Assembly: GCA_013397455.1 (NCBI GenBank)
Contig: VYZB01000373.1
Span: 177,276 to 241,275 of the forward strand
Source of the DNA: Crotophaga sulcirostris
Lineage: Eukaryota > Chordata > Aves > Cuculiformes > Crotophagidae
Direction: 5' to 3'
Length of the DNA stretch: 64,000 bases
How positions within the stretch are numbered: position 1 is the stretch's first letter; each line of letters opens with the position of its first letter. A program made the position numbers and the translations under genes. The notes under the pieces were generated by a model. The model ran no database searches and was not told the DNA's origin. It saw only the letters and a list, made by a program, of their open reading frames with translations. Shown here one piece after another: positions 22,929-36,390 of the stretch.

Positions 22929-25900
22929 CGATGGTGGAGGCAGCAGCTCAAAACTGGAGGCAGGAGGGTGGGGTATTTTGGGGGGAGGAGGGAAAAAGCC
23001 ATTTGTGTATCTTTGTTCCTGGGGAAACCAGGCAATGAACAACAGCTTGTTACTTCTCTTGCTTCACAGAGGGGATGCTGACAGAGTCAGCCTAGGAGGA
23101 ACAGCAGCATCGACCTCAGGCCAGCAGGTTGCAGCTCTAGGAAAAGAGAAAGCCCAGGTGGAGGCAGCTGGGAGGTCACAGACCATGCCTCAAAGTGGAC
23201 CGTGGTTCAGGAGCTGGTGGCATACCTGAGACAAGGAAAGGGAATGGAAAAGAGGAAATACTAGAGGAGTAAGACCAGGAAAAGGGCGTTATATCAAGGG
23301 ACTGGTGGAGAAGAGGATCGGTTTGACCTGCAGTGGGACTGGAGGAGGCCTTGTGACAGCTCAGTGCAGCCTGGATCAGCCAGAGCAGGCAACAGAAATG
23401 GACGTGGAGGTGTAGCAGCACCTGGTGGAAAAGCACAAAGGGAAACATGGCTATAGCACATGCCTGTGAGCAGCAATCACTGCACCTCTTCTTTCTCCTC
23501 ACCATCCCACAGCGAGCTGCTCTGCACCTGGACCTGCACCAGCTATCATGGACTGTAGGAGGTGCAGCCCACACCTGGCTCCCTCCCCTATCACTCAGCT
23601 TCCTCTGCCTTTACAAAAAGAGCCTTGGCAGGACCCCAAATCCTTGTGACTAAGCACCAGTCTGCTGCCACGGTGCTCAGACCCAGCTGGCCAGCACACT
23701 GGACAGAAAGGGCTATTTGCTGCTGTGTGAGGTGCTTCTGCAGCTCAGGGGCTAAAGTCCTCCGTACCCTTGGCACAGCTTGTCACCACGTCTGTTTGCG
23801 CGCTTCACAAGCTTTTACATGTTATCACACCACTGGCACTTGCACTGCCAGCTGCTCCTTCAGAGCAATCAAAATCATGTTTTCCTTCCTAATGAAGTTT
23901 CTTTCCTCCCGCTGGCCCTGTGGCGGGGCTGTTTGGGTAACAGCTTTGCCCATAGACAAGGGACCTGCCCAGGCCTGCAGGTCCTTGTGCAGATGCAGGC
24001 CAAAGCCTGAGAATTGGTGGGACAACGATGCTGAGAGTTAATACAGCCAAAGCAAAGTGACCAAACGCTACCATTCAGTCACCTGCAGTGGTGTATCAGA
24101 CATTGCTGTTGTATCAGACATTGAGACACACAAGCAAATTACACGGAAGACATAAAAAACATGCTTCTCTATCACTGAAGACAGCATGTCCAACAGGCAG
24201 CTCACGTGGCCTTGCAGGTCGCTGAGCCTCTGCTGTCCTTTGCCTTTGCAGCTGCTGCTTGGCAAAGTAAAGTTTCCAGTCAGTGCCCATCACCCACCCT
24301 TCATTTCTCAAAATGCATGTACCACCCTGGCAGTGGTACTTAAATAGTGTCAATCTGCAGTCCCAATGTCCCATAAAATGATTCGTTAGCCATGATAACA
24401 GAGAAGAGTTTTCAAGGAGAAGGGGAAGACTGCTGATATTTATGTCTGTATTAGCTATGCTGGCAATATGGCTTTTTGCATTACAGAAAACAGATGAGAA
24501 TTGCTTAAAAAAATTCAAGCAGCCTGGATGTTTCCAGATCGAGCTCATTTTGCCTTGTTAAACTTAGCTAGACCACAATGAAAAAATGGCTGTTTCTGTA
24601 GGTGCACTAAGGCACAGTGTGGAGTGCATCTAAGAGGAATGGGGATGCCCTGTGGTGCTCCTGTGCAGTCCTAACCATCAGCAACCACTGCTGCTGCTGA
24701 TGACCAGTGAGTCTTATGACACGTGGTAGCAGCAGAGCACCCAACAATTACTCACCTGTCCAGCAGCCACCCTGTACAGATGAAGCTGGACATTGATAGC
24801 TGGGCCTGTGGGTTTCATGGCAGTGGTGGTCACATGCTTCTGAATGGACAACCAGGCTCTCAGATTTATGTGCTTTGCTGTCACCTCTGCTGTCAACCCC
24901 AGGAACTGGTCACAGTTCACAGCCTCCCTGCTGAACAGCACAGCCCCTCCCAGCTCAGGTGGGCATTTCTCCATGAATCATTCTTTGAAAGGTCCTTTCT
25001 TTTCTGTCCTCTTCCCCTCTCACAGCTGCAGTTGCTGCTACTGCTGCAGGAGGATGTAGCCAACACAGGCTGGCAGAGCAGGCATGAGCCTCACCAAGCC
25101 ATAGCCAAGCAGAAGAGCAGGTCAAACACATCATCAGGAGCCACTGCCTGCAACCAACAAGCAGAAATATTATGTGTGGAGCTGTCTTGGCCACAGCAAC
25201 ACATCAGGACTTTGCAAAGTCCCTGGCAGCCTCTGAGAAGCAGGAGAACATGGGAAACCAAGCAGAATTTGCTGAGTTTGACTTGCCAGATGTGCAGTGT
25301 GGACTCTCCTGGCTATTTTCTCTTTCATATCCTATTGTTGCCACATGAGAAACTCCATGTGAATTAGGCCTGAGTCAGCCATGGAAGAAAATCTGACGTG
25401 GGGAGGAGTCCTTTTGATCCAGTGACTGGTCCGATGTGGAAGCAGCAAAAGCCTGGTGTAATTTTCCTCCTCTGCTGTGAGTGTTTGCATTCCTTCAACA
25501 CCACGTATTCTTGCATTCATAGCATGAGGGTCACCTCAGAAATGCAAGTACCTTCTTTATTTCTGAAAGTAAAGAAATAGATGCTTGGTGGTGACGTGCA
25601 GGGAGTGGAAGTGTCCCAGGTCTGCAGTTGGGCTGTTACTGAGGATGCCCACTGGGTTTGTGTTCCCTGGGAATACACTGGGCAGGACAACCTTAGTTCC
25701 TCTGCAGTGGCATTGACACTCTGGCAGGTTAGCACTCAGGGCACTAAGTGGTACCACTGGGTTTGTTTACTGATAAACTTGCTAAGATGTGAAAACTGTG
25801 TCAAAAGACAGCACACAGTTAAAGCTGATTTTACTGACATAGCTCAGTGGTTACGAGACTCTCATTAAAAAAGCAAAATCCCAGTATCCTCCTCAGCTTA

Positions 25901-26700
25901 GTGAATTTGAGAGCTGATTTTCATCCAGGTCCTGTTGTTTGGGGTTTTTGTTGTCCATCTAACCAACTGCTTTATGGCTGCATAGAGAACTCCTACAGAT
26001 GTTCCAGCAAAGCAGTTTCCTTCTATCTTCAGGATTTGCTGGGTCATGGAGTGCCATGTCGTGCTGCCCTGGCACACGTACATGACCACCAGAGGTGCCT
26101 TGGAGGGCAGATGACAGGCATGCACCTTGAATGACCTGGCTGTGATCCAGGAGGACTGGCCAGCCTGTCTCAGAGCATGGGCAAAGGCTTGGGTGAAAAG
26201 CCATGTGCTGATGAAACCCTGCTGGAGCCAGAATCTGGGCAAGCTGCTGCGGAGGCAGAGCTCTGTGAGCTGGTATCATCGTGCAGAAGTGGCTCAGACG
26301 TGCACTGTGTGCCAAGGCAGGCACCCCAGCATGACTCCACATCCTCTAGCTGGCCTGCTCTCTGCTATACCAGCACAGGAAATTTTCTCCCTAGCCCTGC
26401 CCTGTTTGTTCGTTCCTGGCCTCTGGCCATGGTTTGCTCTGTTGCCTCTGGTACAACTGCATGCAGAAACGCACTGTGAAACCAGCTGGGTTGAAAATTG
26501 ACAAGGGCAATCAGGTTTCTGGTTCCTTCTGAAGGGCTGTTTAACTCTCAGTCATGTTTGCAGCTCATTTACAGTTGCTTCACCTTGGGGAGTAGGGGTT
26601 GGCAGCACCAGGGGACAGGACGGGTGGGAACATCTTCTAGTTGGCTTTGCTGGTAAAGCAACGTCCTTACATCTCAGCTTCACTAGAAGCTCTCTCTACT
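22929..26700. other. GC-richer intergenic stretch with long chance frames
   Basis: This segment has more CAG/CTG, fewer A/T runs, and the longest open frame of the window (24723-25367, 214 codons, + strand). That frame shows no signal peptide, domain motif or family resemblance, and opposing frames overlap it. The composition gave me the impression of old retroviral internal sequence after the LTR. The only supporting motif is a CTVC-like zinc-knuckle fragment around 26300-26320, which is too weak to call. Confidence 0.4.
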
Positions 26701-29700
26701 CTTCCTGGGCTCCCATTGCTTTGCTGGCAGATTCCTACATTGCTTTAAGAAGCTGCATTTCCCTTTAGGGAGTAAATGGTTCACATAGTTTGGCATTTAT
26801 TCAGTCATGGCATATGTAGGACTATTAACATTAACAGGAATGACACATCCATCCAGCAGAGAATAATCTGCTTAATGGCTAAATAGGAAAGCTGTGTACA
26901 TTAAATTGCAAGCAGCTAGTCAGCTCTGCAATGTAGTTTTCCATTTGGTAAAATTGAGTCTCATTTGAAAACAGGAAATTAATTTTCCCTCTTTTTATTC
27001 AATGGGTGCCATAAATACAAACTTACCCCTTGACAACCCACAGAGGTCTCCGCTGAAGTGATGTATTCATAGGAGCAGACATGGTGTAGATGCCTTAATG
27101 TAAAAACACCACCTTCTGGCTTTGTTGGACTGATGGCTTCTGAAGTGACAGATAGCCTGGGACAGCATGTATCTCAGCTCACACCTGGTATCAACCCACA
27201 AACAGCTTTTACAGGCTGAACTTAAGCGTCTGAAGTTTCTCCACTAGAAAGCAGGAGAGCAAGGTGATTTGAAAGAAGGGTGGAAAAATGCAGGTGAATG
27301 ATAGGTACTTGATTTGCAGTGGTATAAGTTACCACCAAGTATTTAGCTATTCTCAAGAACAGAGTAAAATCTGGGTGCATTTCATCAGAAAGTTCAGATT
27401 AGTTGTACTTAAGCCCATGTTATTCTTCCAATAATTAAAGTTCTGCCAACAAATTTGGATAAATAAGTGTAGGAGTTCTCCATTATGCATTTTAATAAAT
27501 GAAATGGAAGTAGAGCTAGAGAAAATGGGAACTAGGGAAAAGAGTCACCGGGGATCCAAGAGCAGTGAGGCCTGGGACTACCATTTGCATGGCTGCCTTC
27601 TCCATTACAGATTCAGCTCTTCAGTGGATGTATAACAGTTGCTGGTTTTCAGTATTTAGAGTGCATACACCACTGCCCTGCCAAAACAGATTCTGAAGAG
27701 TGTGTGCAATAGGCAGTCCCTGAGTGCACAGCAGCAGCAGCATGAGCAGATGATAGCACCTGGATGGCATGCACGTATTTGGAGGCAGTCTAGCTCAACT
27801 GGGACTTCATTCTGCATTTGGCCATTCATTTCTCTCCAGCCCTGCTTTCTCAGTTTTGTCAGTGAGACTACTTGTTAGGACCCACAACAAACAGGACTGG
27901 AGACTTATTTGTGTAAAAAAACAACCGCCCATACAGATGAGTTTATTTCTAACCCAGGTTGGTTCACCTTTTGGCCCCAAATCAGAAGCTGATGGAAAAA
28001 AGAAGGGATGTTTCTAAGGGGCAAGGCTAGCAAGGGACAAAGCCACTGCTGAAAGAAATGTGAGTCAAATGGTTGCCTACAAGGATGGGCTGTCAGTCCT
28101 TCTGTACGTGCTTCACTGCTGTTTGCTTATGGACAAGGATGTTGATTCCAAGTTGTGGCTAACCCTGAATTGCAAGTTGAGGTTACACATGAACAACAAC
28201 AAATGTTCAAGTACTTGAATTCACAACTTGAATTGATAATTAATGAATATTAAGGTATCATTAAATGTGGAAGAACAGACTTAAAGCTCCTTTTGGTTTT
28301 CTCAATTTCACAAAAGGACCTGGAGAAATCAGGATAAAACGTTTTTCCCTCCCTACAAATTCTCTCATCACCATCCCTGTTATTCCCACCAGAGAAGCTC
28401 TTCTCCCACTGCTGGCCAAACAAATAAATCATGCCAGGTATGTGGGACCTGTGTCTGGGTTAGAACAACCCCCTCAGCCCCAACAGCTTCTGTGGAGACA
28501 GGGGACAAGTCTGAGGTGGAGAAGAACAAGACCCAGCTCCCCTGACCCACTCCTAGCCCACCCATAAACTTGGGGGAGCTCAGTCTTCTCCCCAAGAGGA
28601 GTTCAGCTCTGGTTAACTGGAAACGTACCAAGCTCGTACTTAAGCACAGGCAAACCACAAGCCAAATGAATATGATCCTTGATATTTTGTTTAAACAACC
28701 ATTTCCCAGATAAACCATGCATGCTACAGCTGTATATGCTGCAGCCTGATAATTAACAGCTTGTTGATTATGTCTGGGATGGATATCAAATACTTTGTGT
28801 TCTGTCTTCTCCTCTCCTCATCCCAAATAAGGAGGTGCTGCAAGTGCCTGTCAGGACTGACATTAGCTCCTAACACGGGCTGTTCCCAGCACAGGTTACA
28901 CCAAAAGTGGATAAAATCCACCAGAAGTGAGTACCTTAGTCCCCTCTGGTCCCTTGCCTTCACCTATCATTGCAGCTTCTGACCTCCCACAGGGAATGGA
29001 GCTGCAGCATAACTTCTTACCTCTTTGCCCCCATCCTGGCTGCTCCTGGGGGAATGAGGAAGGAAGCTGGGGCCAGGGTGGTCCCATCAGGCCCTCCCTT
29101 GGCTGCTGCAGTTGCAGCCCTTCACCCTTCAGGGACGAAGATGCTGGACACTGCAGGGTAAAGCCAGGAGAATGGAGAAACGGATGCCTTCTAACAATTT
29201 GTACTAATACACAACCTGGTTTCTTCAGTGTTTTTCTGGAAACATAATCTCAAATGCTAATACTTCTATAATGGCTTTTGAAGTCAAATATTTCTCCCAA
29301 AAACATTTCTTTGTATCAGGACAAGAAAACTCACCCAGAAAGCAAAGGGTCTTTAGAGCTTCAAATTATGAGTAGTGGCTGTTCTTAACACAAACAACAG
29401 ACAGCATTGATTAAAAACCTTAGCATGGGAGCAGAGTCAAACAGAGAACTTCTGCCACTTAAAGAGTACAAGTCTGGCACAGAGTCATCCTGGCTTCTGC
29501 AGTTGCCCAACACAATTTGAAGAGATGAAGAAGGAAGATCTGATGAAAAAGAATAGGATTGTGGCTGGTGAAAGGACTGGATACAGGAGAACTTCACAAA
29601 TACTGCTCCTCATTCCCACAGGAGAAGGAGCTCAGGGCTGCAGATGGCTTGGGGGGTAGTTTACAATTGCAAGGGATCATATTTTATTTTTCGCTTGTAG

Positions 29701-31420
29701 CCAAGTCAGCTGCTGTATTAAAAAATGACCACAGGCAAAATCAGTGCTGGACACGGCCACAATGTGGGGAGGAGAAACCATGCAATAGTACATCTGCTCT
29801 CCTGGCATACAGCCCAGCACGTTAACCAGCAGGGCTGGGGAAGAGGAGGGGAGAAAGAGCTACAGCCTCCAGAGGCTTCCCCATTCCAGCAGCAAGTCTT
29901 TCTTGGGCAAAATATTCCCATGTCTGGTGAGTTTGTGCATCCCTAAGCAGCACACTCTTAATTCAAGTCGTATGATTAAATTGTTTCCTGAATAGAGGAA
30001 ATATCAAGTGTACAGTTATAGGGTTTTTTTGCTGACCTCTTACCTGGAACCTGCAAAAGAGCAGGGGGTGCAGCTACCAGGTTTGTCAGCTTGTGCAGCC
30101 ATACCGAGGTAGCCAACTGGAGCTGTGAGGTCAGTCTGGGATCTTCCCCAGGGATGTTCTCAGGTTGGCAGCCTGAGCAGGATGACCCTACTCTTCTAAC
30201 AACCTTCTTTTGCTGTGGAAAAGTAGATCCCACTGTGTTGCTTCATCCCACTCACCCTACGAGCTACTGGAGGCTGCAGCAAAGTGAATCTCAAAGGCAA
30301 TGATTTTGGATCAGAAACCTCCTGACCCCCACCAGCCCCTTGGTAGAGCTGTGGAGGCCCTCAAACATGCTGGCAGTCCCAAAGGGATATTACTTGTAGG
30401 ATGGATTGGGGTCTTGCAGTGTAAGTGCTCAGGGAACTGCAGTTCTTTGTCCGGATTTCTCTGCTGCTGCCACAGAGGGGTTCAGATCTCTGCCTCGGAG
30501 CCCTGTGTGCAGTCACTGTGTCAATATTTAATCATGGTAATTAGTAACAGGCTGGGTGGCTCAGGAATTCACAGCTCAGCATTTACCTCATTCACCTCAC
30601 CCACCTTTTGGGCACGTAAGGGATATGTCTGCGGCAGAGAGAAGCAAAGGCTCACAAAAGTGTCACTGTCCCATCTTTTTTGCAAATGTTTCATTTATAG
30701 GCTTTCACAAATACATCTTCATTTTGTTCTGCTGGCACATGACGCTGTAAACCTAGGAACAGAGAAGTACATTCCAGGTCAAAGCAAATTACTTTTGTAC
30801 ATAACCTGCCCTTTGCTACCAGTGTTTTAAGGCTTTTAAATACTACGAACTGAAAACTAGAGAAAGACAAGACCTTGCATATCTCATGTAGCTCTATCCC
30901 TGCACTACAGCAAAGCAGAACATGCATCCAGTTACGTTGATCAATGCCCTGCACATTTCCCAAAGGCATCAGCTACCAGGATTGGGTCCTCTCTGCTTTA
31001 AGGTATGAGGCTCAGCTGGAAGACTGGGCTAGCTGCTTCTGAAATCTTTAGGAATTTCTGTTCAGGAGAGTTATAAATTAAGGTTTCCTTGGGGATGTTG
31101 TAAATCAAATCCAAGACCTCCTGCTTTGAAGTGGCTTTTCAACACGGCAGGAGGACTCTCACTTGTGGTCTACATGGGCTAAGGCTCCAGGATATACCAG
31201 TTCTTCAGCTCTGAAAGTTCAAGTTAATAGATGTATTAAAATGAAAGCCAAATGCAAGAGTTGCATGGGGAACAGGCAATAAAATGGCAGATAAAATGTA
31301 ATATTGACAAATGTTCCTGGACCTCATTTTCCTGCAAAAGAAAAAGTGCAGAGAGGGATACTAAAACTCTGTAAATCTTGAGTGAGAGTCGAGAAAGGGA
31401 AAAAGTTTTCCACTTCCTCC
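26701..31420. other. Intergenic region, no gene or repeat recognised
   Basis: No supported exon, RNA gene or recognisable transposon was found here. The part from 26740 to 27010 is A/T rich with words such as AATTAATTTTCC and could be a conserved non-coding element, but nothing in the single sequence proves it. Confidence 0.45.
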
Positions 31421-31424
31421 TCCC

Positions 31425-31620
31425 ATACAGGAGGCAAGGACCATTAAACTAAACTAGCAAGAGGCAGGTTTGAATAAGTGAAAGATATTTCTTTACTCAA
31501 AATGTACTCAAGTGGTGCAGTACATTACTTAACATAGTAGGATGTAGATGCCCAAGGTTTAGCTAAACAAGGTAAATTTGTAGAAGAACAGATTTATGGC
31601 GCGACCAGAAATGCCTGCAG
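31425..31620 (+). mobile_element. Old CR1-type LINE remnant
   Basis: Wording such as AAAGATATTTCTTTACTCAA, GATGCCCAAGGTTTAGCT and AGAAGAACAGATTTATGGC follows the order of the 3' part of an old CR1 subfamily shared with other reptiles, with many substitutions and small gaps. No terminal octamers remain. Assigned from resemblance only, so the edges are approximate. Confidence 0.5.
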
Positions 31621-31985
31621 TGCCCCCTTATTCTCTTTTGACCCATTCTCTTTTAATGACAGAGGAGAAGTTGTTTGCAGTTGTCAAAACAGGAGATGCA
31701 ACAAATTCTGAACTGGAAAGAGTTGTCATCCAGGGAAGCAAAATTCCCTGTTCACATAACGAAAAAGTGATGGACTCAGAACATACATCTCCATCACATA
31801 TAGAAGCCTCTTATTGTCAGCACTTACTGCACAACAGAATATAGTTGCTGGGTCAATGTCTCCTTCTCATCCAGGCTTACCCTGTCCCACATCTCCAGCA
31901 GGGCACTGATCTCACCATATCATGTGTCTAGGATATATGAGTATTTGATGGGAGATAAACATTTCAGTTGGACACACCACTCACT

Positions 31986-32240
31986 ATAGAATCATACAAT
32001 GTTTTGGGTTGGAAGGGACCTTAAAGATCATCCAGTTCCAACTCCCCTGCCACGAACAGGGACATCTTCCACTAGATCAGGTTGCTCAAAGCTCCATCTA
32101 GTCTGATGTTGAACACCTCCAGGGACGGGGCATCCCTGACTTCTCCGGGCAACCTGTGCCTCACCACCCTCACAGTAAAAAATTTCTTCCTAATGTCTAA
32201 TCTAAATCTTCCCTCTTTCAGCTTAAAACCATTACCAGCC
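31986..32240 (-). mobile_element. CR1 LINE, 5'-truncated
   Basis: Read on the - strand this is a typical avian CR1 3' end. On the + strand it begins ATAGAATCATACAATG (the inverted terminal octamers), then GGGTTGGAAGGGACCTTAAA, CTTCTCCGGGCAACCTGTGC and AATTTCTTCCTAATGTCTAA. It is well preserved compared with the older fragments nearby. About 255 bases remain. Confidence 0.95.
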
Positions 32241-32485
32241 TCAGCACTCCTCAGAAATATGGATCAGTGGGTAAAGTACTGATAACTGTGCTCTAGATTC
32301 TAGATTCTGCTCTAGATTCTGGCATCTCAAGATTCCTTTATCACCTTTCTCTAATGCCTGTATGCACGTTAGTGCATATGTATTAACTACAACCATGTCA
32401 ATACCTATGTATATATTTTTATATAGACACAAATAGCTATTTGGAGTCTGTAATTTTCCAAGGAGGTGAACATTACAAAAGGGCC

Positions 32486-32500
32486 TTTTTTTTTTTTTTT
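32486..32500. repeat. T15 homopolymer
   Basis: A run of fifteen T with no adjacent retrocopy recognised. Confidence 0.9.
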
Positions 32501-33593
32501 CTCCCAGAGGAGGCAATTAGGTAGTCTACCTGTTTTAATAAGGGCTGTACCCTGCTCTGCCAATAATCAGTGAGAAGGACTGCCACAACACACGAGCGAT
32601 GCAGCTGGCGAGCATTTTCCGACAGGACCTGGTCTCTGTGGAACATTCATAAATAATTAACCCTGATGGGGGTGCAGGAGCCAGCTCATCACTGCAGACC
32701 CACAACAAAGCAGACAACAAAACCCCAATCAACTCCTGTATCTCTTCCAATCTCTTCCTACTAAATCGAGCTAAGAAAAGAGCTTCTCGTTCATGCTGCA
32801 GAAGGGGGGGTATGGCATTAGCATCCCTGGGGGCTCATCAGTGACAAGGAGAGGGAGGGGGAAATATCTGCAGCCCCAATGAGCAGCGTGGCAGGAGGCG
32901 AATGAATAGGGAACTTCACTTGGAGCATGACAGCTGCAAGGCTCCACGTCCCCTGCGCTCCTGACAGCAGAGCAGCCTCCTGAAGCTTTTGTTTCTCTGC
33001 AGTCAAGATGACAGCCTTGCATGTCTTTTCACTGGGGTATGCCTTCCTCCAGACCTGGATGCTGTGCATGTGGGATTGAGCATTGTCAGAGCCTGCCAAA
33101 CAATGGCTTTCTTTAGACCTAGACTTCCTCATTTCCAAATTATCTGGCTTTCAGTGAGAGCAGCTTACCTGACTGTGCCATGCCTTGTTGTGTGAAGGAA
33201 GAAGGAAATAGTTAGGAAATATGCCCTGTGTTGACAACAGGCAGAATAAAAACCTGCCTTCTTGATACAAGTGGAAATAGGAAACAAGGGAGCATTCAGT
33301 GCTTTCTGGGTCTGTCTTTCTTATCCCCATCCTGCCACCCTTGCATGTCAACATCCTTTCTGCATGCTGACACTGGTGCTGTCACTGTGCTGCTGTGACC
33401 TCTCTGAGTACAGTGCTGCACCCCCTGACCTAGTGCTGTGTCAGTGAGAGATGGAGGGGCCACACTCAGCCACACGTTGTGCAACAGCGCAGCAGAGAGA
33501 CGTGTCATTCAGGGCTGACGTGCCCCTGTGGCATGTCAGTGTTTGCTTTGTCGGCTGGTTTCACTCTGTACCCTGCTCCAGCATGGCAGGAAA

Positions 33594-33609
33594 CCCCCCC
33601 CCCCCCCCC
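33594..33609. repeat. C16 homopolymer
   Basis: Sixteen consecutive C follow GGCAGGAAA. The exact length of such runs is prone to sequencing error. Confidence 0.9.
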
Positions 33610-34004
33610 GTGGAGGACTCCAGGTGTGTATTCAAGTAAGACAAGGTCCTGATTTAGTGTAACATTGAACAGCCATCAACACCTAGCAGATTTCTTAAGG
33701 CTGCAAATGCTGGAGTAGCTGCTTTGGTCTTGTCTGGAGCAAACAGTGAAGGCTCCTGGTTAGGCTGAGATGTAGGAGGGTGGTTTGGGAACTGCCTGCA
33801 GCTCTGGTGATGAGAACAGACAGCCTGTGCTTTCCTCTGAACCCTTGCTGCCTGTATTCCCATGTCCTTTCTCTGCTTTTCACACAGTCCTCTAAAAGCA
33901 ACCTCCTCTTGCCTGTTCCCACCCCTGTCTCTGATCCAGAGGAAGACTGCATATGCCATTTTACTTCTCTAGTTCTTGGTCTTCTCACCCATCAGAAGTT
34001 CTGC

Positions 34005-34580
34005 AGAAAGACCTAAGGGTGATGGTTTGTGATTTAACATGCATGGAGTGAAAAAAAGGAAGATGCTGGATTCACACTGATAAGTGAAAGCCATTCATTA
34101 GACACTGTGAGAACCATAGAGATGCTAGAGTCCTGCATTTGGCATTTAACAGCATGAGAAGAAAGCAGCTGATATATTTCAGTAGTTCAAGGTGGGCAAT
34201 GATCTGGGAGAGGTGTCTAGATAACACCACTGGTGAGAAAAGACTGTACAAATGGACAGTGCTCAGTCAGCGAGAAAGGAAAACAGACTGTGGGCTGCAG
34301 CCCTCAAACATGCTGCTGCTGATGTTTAAGGAATGGTCTTTCCACCATAGACAGGACAAGGAGAAGTGAACTTCAACTGCAGCAAGGGAGACTTAGACCA
34401 GAAAGTTAAGTTACCTAAATATAGGTACAGTGAGACACTGGGGAAGGTTGCCTGGGGTGTTTATTTATCTCTGTCACTGGAGGTTTCTAAGAGCAGACTA
34501 GGAAAATGTCTGTCAAAAATGGTTTACATCTAATTGATTCTGCCTTGGAGCAGAAGGATAGACTGGATGGCTACTAAACA
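34005..34580 (+). mobile_element. Old, diverged CR1-type LINE fragment
   Basis: The clear part is 34330-34580. It has AGACAGGACAAGGAG, CTGCAGCAAGGGAGACTTAG, CACTGGAGGTTTCTAAGAGC and AAGGATAGACTGGATGG in the order of the CR1 3' region, with strong decay. The 5' part from 34005 (AAAGACCTAAGGG, GATGCTAGAGTCCTG) is probably the same element. It belongs to an older subfamily than the copies at 32.0 and 40.5 kb. Confidence 0.6.
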
Positions 34581-34666
34581 CCTGAGGCAGTCCTGTTTCC
34601 TGAGGTGCTTTTAGATGTGCTAATCATCTAAACAGTTCATAAGAGATAGGTATTTGCTTTTAATAC

Positions 34667-34692
34667 CTGGCATACTTGGCATACTTGGCATG
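34667..34692. repeat. Short tandem repeat, 10-base unit
   Basis: The unit CATACTTGGC occurs in about 2.6 head-to-tail copies, the last ending in CATG. Confidence 0.85.
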
Positions 34693-36166
34693 CTCTTAAC
34701 CATGGTCTGGCTAGAAAGGGAAACTTTTTTTTAGGTCAGCTAGAAATGTCCCAAGCAAATCATCTGTATTAAAAATGCCATTCATGCCACATATTTTTAA
34801 GAGCTGCATATTCATCAGGTTCCCAGTCAACCAGCTTGAGGACATGGAGCACGCAAAATCCGTGGCTAGCACATTTATGAAACCTGTGTCCCCACGTCCT
34901 CTTCAAGTTAGCAAAGACCTGTGATTTATGACAACGGACAGCCTTGATTGGGCTTGACCAGGGTTGGGAGCACTGACATGAGCAGGTAAAGGTGTCAGGT
35001 CAGAGGAGTTGGGAAACCCCAGTACAGGCTGGAACAAGCACCAGGGACACTCTGCTCTGGGAATTTCCAGTTACTTTCCAGTACAGCATGAACTATCCTG
35101 GCTTGGCCTGCTGCACACAGCAGAAACACATGGATCCAGATGAGGCAACACGCTAAAATTCACCACTAACCTGACACCCATGGGAAAATGGAGAACAACA
35201 GGATACCTGCCTTCTGTGGAGGGAGCATGCCGCAAGCTGAGATGGCACACCCACCTGTGGGTGACAGGCAAGCTTCCATACCCTCCATGCAGGGTGGTTT
35301 TGCAGCATCTGTCAGCCAGTCCTTGATGCAATCTGAAAAATCCCATGTTTCCATTAATCCCTCTGGCTGGACATGGGGTCTCTGCAGAGGAAAACCTTGT
35401 CACTACATGGGTTCTTCCCCCACACTCTCCCATAACACACACTTCTCACAGATGTTAATAACACCCACTTCACATAGCTTTGTTGGATTGTTTGAACTCC
35501 AGCATCATCTACAAGACTTGGAGAGGAAGACAGGAGGCTGGGACAACACTGCCTAGGGGACAGCGCAGGCCAAGGGGCAAAGACAGTAGACTGTGCATTG
35601 GTCACAGATAAAACTCCCATTTTGTCCATGGTTTTGTCTGCTCTGCTGAAAAACAGCTCTAAGCACAGTCCTGCCTAGCCCCTGACCAGTTGTGAACAGC
35701 CCATGCTGTCTACGTGTCTCACCGTATGAGTCAAGCCAAGGACTCTAGCTAGCTGTGGACAGCTGAGTACATGCGCTTGCAGGGGAGTCAGGTCTGAAAT
35801 GTGGCCGTAAAGCGAGGTTGACCTGGCCACAGACACCAGATCTTCAGTCCATGTTCCTTGTATGCTACTCTGTCTGCTCTGCCTGCTGCCAGATGAAGGT
35901 TAAGGTGCTTATTCAAGTTGCTCTTGTGGAGAAAAACATAGGAGAGGGGCAAAAAGCAGATGGTTTGCTGCAGATTACTACTTTTTGTGAAAGGATTTCA
36001 AGGTTGGATCTGTAGGGTCATTGTACCTAAGCCAAGCGGGCTACTGAGATCCAAGGAAGAGACAGTCAGGCCTTCTGAGCAACAGTCAACAGCCTCTAGG
36101 AGGCTGAAGAACAGCACAGCTGGTCTGTGATCCTCCTATTCCCAGCCACAGCGTGGACCCTGTAGG

Positions 36167-36390
36167 AATCACAGAACCATAGAATGGTTTGAGTTGGAAG
36201 ACACCTTAAAGCCCATCCAGTTCCAAGGCCCCTGCCATGGGCACGGACACCTCCCACCAGCCCAGGCTGCTCAAGGCCCCATCCAGCCTGGCCTTGGACA
36301 CTTCCAGGGAGGGGGCAATTTCCCTGCGCAACCTATGTTAGTGTCTCACCTCTCTCATTGTGAAGGATTTCTTCCTAACGTCTAATGCGA
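36167..36390 (-). mobile_element. CR1 LINE, 5'-truncated
   Basis: Inverted CR1 3' end: on the + strand it starts AATCACAGAACCATAGAATG, then GAGTTGGAAGACACCTTAAA, CAGCCCAGGCTGCTCAAGGC, and ends near GATTTCTTCCTAACGTCTAA. About 220 bases, moderately diverged, same orientation as the copy at 31986. Confidence 0.95.

Noticed and set aside
24095..24121. Direct repeat TGTATCAGACATTG
   Set aside because: Only two short adjacent copies, consistent with a local slippage duplication; no array and no spacers as in a CRISPR locus.
24723..25367. 214-codon open frame, the longest in the window
   Set aside because: No domain, signal or family resemblance; opposing frames overlap it and the base composition alone favours long frames here.
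25839..25892. tRNA-like words: ATAGCTCAGTGGTTA (box A-like) and, 30 bases later, CCCAGTATCCTCC
   Set aside because: There is no box B (GGTTCGANTCC), no anticodon stem and no acceptor pairing, so it is at most a chance match or a very worn tRNA-derived trace.
26127..26501. Frame with a CTVC zinc-knuckle-like motif suggesting a retroviral integrase remnant
   Set aside because: Only the CxxC half is present, without the paired histidines or the downstream catalytic core, so no call was made.
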